Below, piece by piece: positions 55,635-64,000 of a stretch of DNA of 64,000 nucleotides. The translations under genes were made by a program, and so were the position numbers. Source of the DNA: Plecoglossus altivelis (taxonomy: Eukaryota; Chordata; Actinopteri; Osmeriformes; Plecoglossidae); contig BROE01000014.1 in the NCBI GenBank assembly GCA_036571765.1, forward strand, positions 17,617,795-17,681,794, read 5' to 3'. Each line of letters begins with the position of its first letter. The stretch's first letter is position 1. Under the pieces are notes generated by a model. The model was not told the origin of the DNA, did not search any database, and saw nothing but the letters and a program-made list of their open reading frames with translations.

Positions 55635-56135
55635 CTGTATCCTAGAGAAAACAGCACAGCCATATCCTAGATAACACAGCACAGCCGTATCCTAGAGAAC
55701 ACAGCACAGCTGTATCCTAGAGAAAACAGCACAGCTATATCCTAGAGAAAACAGCACAGCTGTATCCTAGAGAACACAGCACAGCTGTATCCTAGAGAAC
55801 ACAGCACAGCTGTATCCTAGAGAACACAGCACAGCCACATCCTAGGACAGCACAGCTGTATCCTAGAGAACACAGCACAGCTATATCCTAGAGAACACAG
55901 CACAGCTGTATCCTAGATAACACAGCACAGCCACATCCTAGGACAGCACAGCTGTATCCTAGAGAACACAGCACAGCCACATCCTAGAGAACACAGCACA
56001 GCTGCATCCTAGAGAACACAGCACAGCTGTATCCTAGAGAACACAGCATAGCTGTATCCTAGGGAACACAGCACAGCTGTATCCTAGAGAACACAGCACA
56101 GCTGTATCCTAGAGAAAACAGCACAGCCATCTCCA
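55635..56135. repeat. 25-base minisatellite (cacagctgtatcctagagaa)
   Basis: Roughly 20 copies of 'cacagctgtatcctagagaa' plus 'cacag', with 'ccacatcctaggacag' variants giving a higher-order pattern. Confidence 0.93.
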
Positions 56136-56695
56136 GGACAAGACAGCCCTCCTTCCAAGTGGACAGATATAAGATCTGTCTTCAGTGTTGCTGGCTGAGC
56201 CGCTGGGAGACGGAACCTTCGACGGGAACAGATGACCAGCGGCACTTTCCCTCCAGAGATGCTACAGTGTTAAAGCATGACTTGGATCATGTCCATACAG
56301 ACATGATCATCAAACCGTGAGAAGGGGAGTAGCAGACTAGGGAGCGCGTCTCAATAGTTCATAGAAGCTTCCTCAGCATGCATGCTAACCACGAACCCCT
56401 ACTACAGTCATATCTAGAAACCACACTGTTTAGTTTAGCATGCTAGTACCGTTGAACGCTTGCCCAATATCGAATGTGCGTTCTACTGCGGAGTGAAACA
56501 CAAAGGGCAGGCGTTAAGAAAAGGAGGCTACCGGAGCCTATTGAGACGCCACCAGGGACGGGGGAAGGTAGGATGGTGGCCACAGGTCAGGCAGACCCGC
56601 TCACTACCCTGAATAAGACGTTTCACAGTTCACTTCAATGCCAAAGGAAGAAGATAGAGAGAGAAGGGGTGGGGTGGGAGTGAGTGCACTTGCTG

Positions 56696-56697
<2 letters not shown>

Positions 56698-56762
<65 letters not shown>
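56698..56762. repeat. (TG)n microsatellite
   Basis: An uninterrupted TG run of about 60 bases. Confidence 0.97.
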
Positions 56763-56763
<1 letters not shown>

Positions 56764-57061
56764 ACTAGGGAGGAGGGATGTAGTGGACAAAACAGTGCTG
56801 CTGAAGCAGTCTGTATGGATGAGTTGCAAACTCTCAATGTGCCTTGGAAGGTTTCGTAAACAGGGATGTAAGGGGTCCCCTCATTAGAGAGAGGGAAGGG
56901 GTCCCCTCATTAGAGAGGGAAGGGGTCCCCTCATTAGAGAGAGGGAGGGGTGAGGAGGAGGAGGAGGGAGGGTTTGGAAGAAGAGAAGAACCAGAGACTG
57001 GTGCCCCACACTGGAATGAGAGAGGGGGAGTGAGGGAGGAGAGTTGACAGAAGAGAGAGAT

Positions 57062-60000
57062 TTATGGCTGTTCTTCTTTCTTCTTGAGGGAAATGCGTTT
57101 CTTCCTGGCAGCCAGCATTTCATAGAAGGGATCCACACTAACAGCAGAGCTGAGACAGAGAGGGGTGGAGGTAAAGCATGTTACATTCATGCAACTCTTA
57201 CAACTGCTGATTGCCCTCCTCCAACAGCCCTCCTACCCCCTCTCCCCTCTCCACCCCTTCTCCCCCTCTCTCCACCCCTCCTCTTGTCTCCTGTGGATCC
57301 ACTATGGGTCCTTTTTCTCCTCCCTCCTACTCTGTCCCTCCTCCCCCATCTTCACTTCTCCATCTCCTTCTCCTCCTCCTCTCCTTACTTGATGCTGTGG
57401 ATTAATTCATCTTTTTTCTCCCCTCCCTCCTCCTCCCCACCCCTTCCTTGCCTCCTCCTCCTCCCCACCCCCTCCCTCCCTCCTCCTCTCCTTACGTGAT
57501 GCTGTGGATCCACTCATCCTTCTCCTCTGGGGTGGGGGCAGAGATGCGATACACGTTGTGGTTGCCCTCCACCACCCTCCCATCTGCCTCCGTCTTGCAA
57601 GCCTTGATCAGCTGCCCGCGATTGTTAGGGATGTAGAGCTCAAAGCAGTTCTGTGGGGGAGGGAAGGGAGAGGGAGGGAAGGGAGACGGAGGGAGGAAAG
57701 GGAGGGTTAGAGTGGGAGCAAAGGAATAACAAAACATCTACTATGGGATGAGCCACACTGTCAGTTCATCAGTGAGAGAGAGAAGGAGGGAAAGAGAAAG
57801 ACAGGAAAGGAGAGAGAGAGGGAGAGAGAGAGAGAGAGAGAGAAGGAGACAGAGAGAGGAGACAGAGAGGGAGAGAGAGAGAGAGAGAGAGAGAGAAGGA
57901 GACAGAGAGAGGAGACAGAGAGGGAGAGAGGAGAGAGTGGCAGACGGAGACAGAGAAAGAGGCAGAGGAGGACAAAGTGGGGGAGACTGAGAGAAGGAGA
58001 GGGAGAGAGAAGGAGACAGAGAGAGACAGTGTATGCAGCAGATCTTTTCTCAGAGGAGAACTTACAGGCTTCCTGGGGTCTTCCACCTCTCGTATACTGA
58101 GGTTCTCCAGAGGAATGATGCCCCTGGGCTCCTTGTCCTGCAGACACACACAGCATTACACACACACACTCTATACACATTACACACACACACACAGCAT
58201 TACACACACACACTCAATACACATTACACACACACACACACACAGCATTACACACACACACTCTATACACATTACACACACACACACACACACAGCATTA
58301 CATACACACACACTATACATGTTACACACACACTCTATACACATTACACACACACTCTATACACATTACACACACACTCTATACACATTACAAACACACA
58401 CTCTATACACATTACAAACACACACTCTATACACATTACACACACTCTATACACATTACACACACCACACACACACTGGTATGCAAAGCCTGCCAGGTCG
58501 TCTCCATCACTCCAGCATTAATAAATGATCCCACATCTTAAGGGCCACATTCCTTATGTCTCCATGTTCAATATTACATTCAAACATTGCTATGGAGCAT
58601 TAGTGTCAACAGTTAAAGATCAGCTCACGCAGTCTGAACTGACAATGGTAATACTCCATCCATCCATTGTCTACTGCTAAACCCTGGGAGGGATTGCAGT
58701 GCCGCTTGTTCCCATTTAGGGGTCACGGGTGACTGGAGCCTAACCCAGTAGCTTTCAGGCCATAGTCAGGGTACACCCTGGACTGGGGCCAGCAAGTCGC
58801 AGGGCTGGTAATACTCACTGTTGTGTATTCAAAGTAGTAGAGGCAGTTATCTGTGAGGATAAACCATCTTCGTTTCCAGGTTTTGACGCGTCCTCCTGCG
58901 GTGAACAAACATCAACACAAGAACACTGGCGTCAGGGGCGAGCGAGGATCACCTGAGCAGCAGGATGACTGAAGAGAGAGGCAGAGACAGGAAGGGGGTA
59001 ACGGAGGCTGTCTGTTGTACGTACCTCCTGAGAAACAAGCAGGCAGCAGCAGAGTGGAAATCACAGGGAGAAAGCAGACACAACCAGGCCCCAGGGAACC
59101 GGAGGAGGAGAGAGGAGGGAGGGGGAGAGAGTGGAGGGGGGGGGGGGGAGAGTGGGAGGGGAGGGGGGGAGAGTGGGGAGGGAGGGGGGGAGACAGAGGG
59201 GAGAGCAGAAGAGAGGGATGGGAGGAGAGTGGCAAGGGAGGGGGGAGAGAGTGGAAGGGAGGGGGGGAGAGTGGGGAGGGAGGGGGGGAGAGGGGAGGAG
59301 GGGGGAGACAGAGGGAGGGGGGGGGGAGGTAGGAGGGAGAGGGAGATGTTTTTTTTTTGTGTGTGGGGGGGGGGAGAAGGAGGATGGAGTAGAGGGGAGG
59401 GGGAGAGTGGGTCGGGAGGGGGGAGGAGAGTGGGAGGGAGGGGGGGAGAGAAGTGAGGGGAGGGAGCGGGGGGAGACAGAGGCGGAAGCAGCAAGAGATG
59501 GGGAGGGAGGGGGAGAGAGTGGGAGGGGGATAGGGGGAGACAGAGGGAAGAGAGAGAGGAGAGGGGAGGGGGAACAGTGGGAGGGAGGGGAGAGATGGGG
59601 TAAGGAGCGGGGGCAGGAGAAGGACAGAAGGGGAAGAGGAAGAGGAGAGACAGAAGGGAAAGAAGCAACATACAGAGAAAGAGAGAGAGAAAGGGGGAGA
59701 CAGAGGGAAGAGGAAGAGAGAGGGAGGGGGAGAGAGTGGGAGGGAGGGGGGGAGAAACCATGAGGGGAAGAGAGGAGACGGAGGAGGGGAGAGAGAGAGG
59801 AGGACAGACTCAGGGGCGAGAGGGGAGGAGAGAGGGGGGAGAAAGGGAGGAGGAGACAGAGGGAGGGAGAGAGACCGGGGGAGACCGAGGGAGGGAGAGA
59901 GGGGGAGAGATGGAGAGGGAAGGTAGAGGGGAAGGAGACAGAGGGAGGGAGAGAGAGGGGGGAGGGAGGGAAGGAGAAGATATTAGTGACACAGATCCCA

Positions 60001-62650
60001 GACTGCCATGCAAGAGAAGGTGAACAGTTCAGACTGCCGTGGCGCAAGACAACCAGCCACCACTAGGGGGCAGCAGACTAACACGTCTGGGTCACGTCTA
60101 GAGAAACGGCTGTCCGAGCGCCATCACACACTGGCAAGGGCCCGAGGGAGTAGAGCAAGGAGGCGGAGACATCAGCACCCAACCTTGCAACACTCCCTGG
60201 GTAGCCTGTTAGCAGTGTGTGATGCTGCTCACTGTAAACCTCAGAGAGAAGGACTAAGCACAGCAGCTGGACAAGACGACACAGAGGCCAACAAACAGGA
60301 GTAACATTCACATTTATCATCATGATTATAGGGGAAAAAAAGTCTCGTTTCTTAAACTGAGACGATGCAAACTCTCCGGAAGACAGCAAAACCTTTCTAC
60401 GAGATTCAAACGTGTTCAGTCAGTGTTTGTTCTGCCTCTGTTGGTGGGCTGGTCCGGAGAGCAGCAGTACCCCAGCCCACCACCAGATGGCGCCACTGCA
60501 GCCGTACCCAGCTTGAGCAGCCAGCCCTCTCTGTCAGGGTTGAAGAAGGTATGGGTCAGGTCATTTCCATCATCTTCGGGTATCTTAAACGGCTCGTTCT
60601 TGATGCTCTCATAAAGGTTCTGAGAAAGAAGAAGAAGAAAAAAAAAGTACAGACTTAAAGAAAACAGCTAAATGGGGCTTTATGGTTATAATCATGCAGA
60701 TTGCAACATGCACAGAAACACACACACAGACAGAAACACATACACAGTGAGACACACACACACTCTCGGAGACAAAATCACACAGTGACAGAAACACACA
60801 CACACACACACACAGTGACAGAAACACACACACACAGTGACAGAAACACACACACACAGTGACAGAAACACACACACAGTGACAGAAACACACACACAGT
60901 GACAGAAACACACACACAGTGACAGACACACACACACACACACAATGACAGAAACACACACAGTGACAGAAACACACACACAGTGACAGAAACACACACA
61001 CAGTGACAGAAACACACACAGTGACAGAAACACAGTGACAGAAACACAGTGACAGAAACACAGTGACAGAAACACACACACACACACAGTGACAGAAACA
61101 CACACACACACACACACACAGTGACAGAAACACACACACACACAGTGACAGACACACACACACACACAATGACAGAAACACACACACAGTGACAGAAACA
61201 CACACACAGTGACAGAAACACACACAGTGACAGAAACACACACAGTGACAGAAACACACACAGTGACAGAAACACACACACACACACAGTGACAGAAACA
61301 CACACACACACAGTGACAGAAACACACACACACTGACAGAAACACCCACACTGACAGAAACAGTGACAGAAACACCCTAACCCTCAGCAGGTCCTCAGGC
61401 AGGTCTCCCCCCTCGTTGATGCCTCTGTTCATGGAGATGAAGCGATCCACTGCAGGCTTGTCCCTCACGTTGGGGTTATGGAGGCTGGTGTTCAGCATGA
61501 TGATAGCAAACGACAGCACATAGCAGGTGTCTGGAGAGACAAGGCACACTGAGATCCAGCACTGCTGTGTGTGTGGATGTGCATGTGTGCGTGTGTGCAT
61601 GTGTGGGCGTGTGTGTGTATGCGTGTGTGTGTGTGTGTGTGCGCGCATGTGCATGTGTGCGTGTGTGTGTGTGTATGTGTGCGTGTGTATGTGTGTGTAT
61701 GTATGTGTATGCGTGTGTGCATGTGTGTATGTGTATGCGTGTTTGTGCGCATGTGTATGTGTGCGTATGTATGTGTATGCGTGTGTGTGTGTGTGCATGT
61801 GTGTGTGCATGTGTGTGTGTGTGCATGTGTGTGTGTGGATGTGTGTGTATGTATGTGTATGCGTGTGTGTGTGCGCGTGTGCATGTGTGTGCATGTATGT
61901 GTGCACGTGTGCATGTGTGTGCCTGTGTGCATGTATGTGCGTGTGTGTATGTACCAGTGCTCTGGAACACTCCAGGGTTGCAGTGGCAGTAGCGCTGAGC
62001 GAAGGCCTCCATCATGCGGTCGATCTTCTGAGCTTCTCCAGGCAGACGGAAGCTCCACAGGAACTGCCTGCAGTGGATAAAGAGGGAGGAGGAGGAGGAG
62101 AGGGAGGAAAGGGGAGGAGGAGAGGGAGGAGGGGAAAAGGGAGAAGGAAGAGGGAGGAGGAAGAGAGGGAGGAGGGGGGAGGGGAGGAGGAGAGAAAGGA
62201 GGAGGGGGAGGAAGGGGGAGGAGAAGGTTGAGAGAGGAAGGGGGAGGAGGAGGGGGGAAGGGAGAGGAGGAGAAAGAGAGGGAGGAGGAGGAAAGGGGGG
62301 AGGAAGGGGGAGAAGGAGGAGAAAGGAGGAGGAGCAGGAAGGGGGAGGAGGAGGAGAGGGAGGTGGAGGAAGGGGGAGGTGGATGAGGAGGAAAGGGAAA
62401 GAATAGGTAGAAAGGGAGTAACCATTATGTGCTTGTAAACAGTAGTGAGCAGTAGTGATGTTGGTAGTGATGCTGTGGCCGTAAGCCACATCTACAGGGA
62501 AGGGTTCATGTTACCTGAGGGCTTGGACCAAGTTCAGGTCTGTGAACTCATGCAGGTCCACAAACGCCTGCAGAACCTTCAGGTTGAAGTCATCCCTACA
62601 TGGGGGCAGAGCGAGAAGAGTGAGACACCAGGACAGGAGGGGGGGGGAGG

Positions 62651-62698
<48 letters not shown>

Positions 62699-63768
62699 GA
62701 GAGGGAGAGAGAGAAACAGAGAGAGAGAAACAGAGAGAGAGAAACAGAGAGAGAGAAACAGAGAAAGAGAGAAATGGACCAAGTACCTCTCTCCTAGGTA
62801 ATCTCCGATGGCTGTTTTGTTGAGGCCCTCTCCTTTGTAGAGGAACTGAGCTATGTCCTCTTGAGTGTGTCTAAGTAGTTCATTCTCCACCAGGAACACA
62901 ATGCCCTGAACACACACACACACACACACATGCACGTCAAACACACACACGCACACGTCAAACACACACACACACACACGTCAAACACACACACGAACGT
63001 CAAACACACACACGAACGTCAAACACCTGCACGCACACAAAGAAAGAAGCTTTGCGTTTCTCCCTCAGTTCTGCCTCCTACCTTCTTAGGATCCATGTTG
63101 AACTTCTTCCTGCCCATGGCCACATGTCGTCCCTTCTGCAGGGTTTTACTGTGACAACAAGACAAGAGGAGGCTTACCACACAAGCCCATCAACACTGTG
63201 GCTGCTAACAAAAACACCAACACCAAAGACAGGAACCGTGAGTGTCTGTGAGTGCTTCGTACGGTACTGCTAACGTTCTTAAGGTACTAAACGTTCTAAA
63301 GGTACTAAACGTTCTAAAGGTACTAAACGTTCTAAAGGTACTAAACATTCTAAAGGTACTAAACATTCTAAAGGTACTAAACATTCTAAAGGTACTAAAC
63401 GTTCTAAAGGTACTAAACGTTCTAAAGGTACTAAACGTTCTAAAGGTACTAAACGTGAACGTGTGACGATGTGTCAGTTTATCTCCTCGTGCTGTGCTTC
63501 GCTTGCTTGTAAATAAAAAAAGAAGAATCCACAACGCACAACTAACAAACAAAAGGATCACAAACAGACACGACAGCAACAAATGTTGTCATGGTGCCAA
63601 CAGCAGTACAGACTCACCTGCCCTCGGTGCTGGTCTCCAGCCCCTCCACCTCCAGGATGGCCTCTCGCAGTTCATCCCGGAGCCTCTGGATCTCCTGCAG
63701 CAAGGCGCCCTTCCTGCGCCGGATGTCCTCCAGTTCACAGCGCTCCTCTGGGCTCAGGTCTACTGGGA
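57062..63768 (-). CDS. cyth2: cytohesin, best match CYTH2/ARNO; 11 exons, N-terminus beyond the window
   Basis: Guanine-nucleotide exchange factor for ARF GTPases, recruited to plasma membrane phosphoinositides. Exons in transcript order: 63768-63618, 63148-63082, 62905-62787, 62595-62515, 62067-61955, 61530-61382, 60619-60508, 58895-58819, 58137-58066, 57650-57496, 57149-57062. Phases are consistent; the start codon lies right of the window. Order: N-terminal coiled coil (LSPEERCELEDIRRRK), Sec7 domain with the glutamic finger in FRLPGEAQKIDRMMEAF and IIMLNTSLHNPNVRDKP, PH domain (RVKTWKRRWFILTDNCLYYF, PRGIIPLENLSI), and C-terminal basic tail ending LKKKEEQP. That tail and the MEAFAQRYC stretch fit CYTH2 better than CYTH1, 3 or 4. 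The exon junction yields KLGGRVK, the diglycine PH form. Each intron is loaded with GA, CA or other tandem repeats. Converges on the pentraxin gene. Confidence 0.93.
57200..57490. repeat. TC-rich tract in cytohesin last intron
   Basis: CTCC-rich sequence with a 'cttgatgctgtggat' word (57386-57402) resembling the start of the neighbouring exon (57496-57515), suggesting local duplication of the exon edge. Confidence 0.8.
57770..58030. repeat. (GA)n polypurine tract
   Basis: GAGAGA and 'ggagacagagagagga' units in a cytohesin PH-domain intron. Confidence 0.93.
58140..58472. repeat. 'cacacactctatacacatta' minisatellite
   Basis: CA runs joined by 'ctctatacacattacacaca' and 'cagcattacacaca' units, starting right next to the exon at 58137. 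Confidence 0.93.
58656..58806. repeat. dispersed teleost repeat (retroposon-tail-like), copy 2
   Basis: Near-identical to 3541-3694, starting in 'catccatccattgtctactg' and ending 'ggccagcaagtcgcagggct'. Lies about 12 bases from the cytohesin PH exon at 58819. Confidence 0.78.
59098..59985. repeat. G/A-rich polypurine tract, about 0.9 kb
   Basis: Long 'gggaggggggagagtgggga' type sequence on the plus strand, in the intron that splits the PH-domain start. Strand bias is extreme over several hundred bases. Confidence 0.95.
60715..61378. repeat. 'cacacacagtgacagaaaca' minisatellite
   Basis: About 35 copies of 'cagtgacagaaa' separated by variable CA runs, directly abutting the donor of the Sec7 exon at 61382. 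Confidence 0.95.
61565..61953. repeat. (TG)n-rich with 'tgcatg' and 'tatg' interruptions
   Basis: About 390 bases lying between two Sec7 exons. Confidence 0.95.
62070..62400. repeat. 'ggaggaggaggggga' polypurine tract
   Basis: Plus-strand GGA/GA repeats immediately upstream (transcript sense) of the exon at 62067, forming its polypyrimidine tract. Confidence 0.95.
62638..62778. repeat. (GA)n with 'gagagagaaacagagagaga'
   Basis: GA runs and four 'agagagaaacag' units just before the exon at 62787-62905. Confidence 0.95.
62908..63030. repeat. 'cacgtcaaacacacacacac' microsatellite
   Basis: CA runs broken by five 'cgtcaaa' words. Confidence 0.93.
63275..63455. repeat. 18-base minisatellite (ggtactaaacgttctaaa)
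   Basis: Ten almost perfect copies, varying only between 'acgttc' and 'acattc'. Lies in the cytohesin intron between exons at 63148 and 63618. Confidence 0.96.
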
Positions 63769-63769
63769 C

Positions 63770-64000
63770 TGCAGAGGGAGGTGGGTATGGAGGAGGGGAG
63801 GCGGGTATGGAGGAGGGGGGGAGGCGTGGAGGGGGGAGAGGCGGGCATGGAGGAGGGGGGAGGCGGGTATGGAGGAGGGGGGAGGCAGGCATGGAGGAGG
63901 GGGAGAGGAGGGCATGGAGGAGGGGGAGAGGAGGGCATGGAGGAGGGGGAGAGGAGGGCATGGAGGAGGGGGAGAGGAGGGCATGGAGGAGGGGGAGAGG
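63770..64000. repeat. 24-base minisatellite (gcatggaggagggggagagg), cut by window end
   Basis: About nine copies of 'gcatggaggagggggagagg' plus 'aggg'. Purine-rich on plus, so it lies in the polypyrimidine tract of the cytohesin exon ending at 63768. Continues past the window. Confidence 0.93.

Larger units (their letters stand above)
53376..57061 (-). other. probable 3' UTR of the cytohesin gene (repeat-rich)
   Basis: A minus-strand AATAAA at 53376-53381 is the most distal good signal before the pentraxin gene. It would give a 3' UTR of about 3.7 kb. The stretch contains several minisatellites (listed separately), a run of 18 G near 54585, and otherwise unique AT-rich sequence. Its extent is inferred and needs transcript data. 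Confidence 0.4.

Noticed and set aside
55635..56135. CRISPR-like regular repeats (also 9163-9690, 63275-63455)
   Set aside because: Units are contiguous minisatellites without unique spacers, and the genome is a vertebrate.
60692..61906. 404-codon minus-strand open frame of Cys/Val/Phe/Leu and His/Thr
   Set aside because: Translation of CA/GT-type arrays that runs across a real Sec7 exon.

Overview
The window is vertebrate nuclear DNA, almost certainly from a ray-finned (teleost) fish. It holds seven intron-containing protein-coding genes with GT-AG introns. Between and inside them lie very dense microsatellites and minisatellites and several dispersed repeats of a kind familiar from fish genomes. 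There is no sign of bacterial, phage or CRISPR content. Exon-by-exon reading gives clean, phase-consistent reading frames for all seven genes; six are complete and one is cut by the right edge.

Left block (1-20.4 kb), housekeeping genes that cluster on human 19q13.42: prpf31 (+, U4/U6.U5 tri-snRNP splicing factor) runs tail-to-tail into cnot3 (-, CCR4-NOT deadenylase subunit). Next come tfpt (-, INO80 subunit) and ndufa3 (+, complex I subunit), whose heads face each other across about 0.3 kb. Human PRPF31 and CNOT3 are also neighbours, but in another relative orientation.

Middle block (20.6-38.5 kb): a complete 671-codon BAIAP2/IRSp53-family gene (-) with I-BAR and SH3 domains, but with a long Ser/Pro linker and no visible CRIB-like segment. 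Its first coding exon lies in a tandem 2.26-kb duplication in which one copy of the exon is frameshifted. From 38.5 to 46.5 kb I see no convincing gene. That stretch holds simple repeats, a 66-base N gap flanked by a second error-laden duplication, and one or two unassigned exon-like segments.

Right block (46.8-64 kb): a complete 592-codon neuronal-pentraxin-like gene (+). Its pentraxin domain is intact, but its coiled-coil half is interrupted by His/Gly- and His/Asp-rich repeats. It is followed tail-to-tail by a cytohesin gene (-) that best matches CYTH2/ARNO and runs off the right edge, lacking only its first codons.

The most interesting biology is the linkage. Human CYTH1, CYTH3 and CYTH4 each share a chromosome with one neuronal pentraxin and one BAIAP2-family gene (17q25, chromosome 7, 22q13). 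CYTH2 on 19q13 has no such partners in mammals. Here a CYTH2-type gene sits beside both, together with 19q13 genes. This suggests the fourth members of both families survive in this fish and were lost in mammals (inference). Several duplications between 33 and 45 kb look like unpolished long-read assembly and should be treated with caution.
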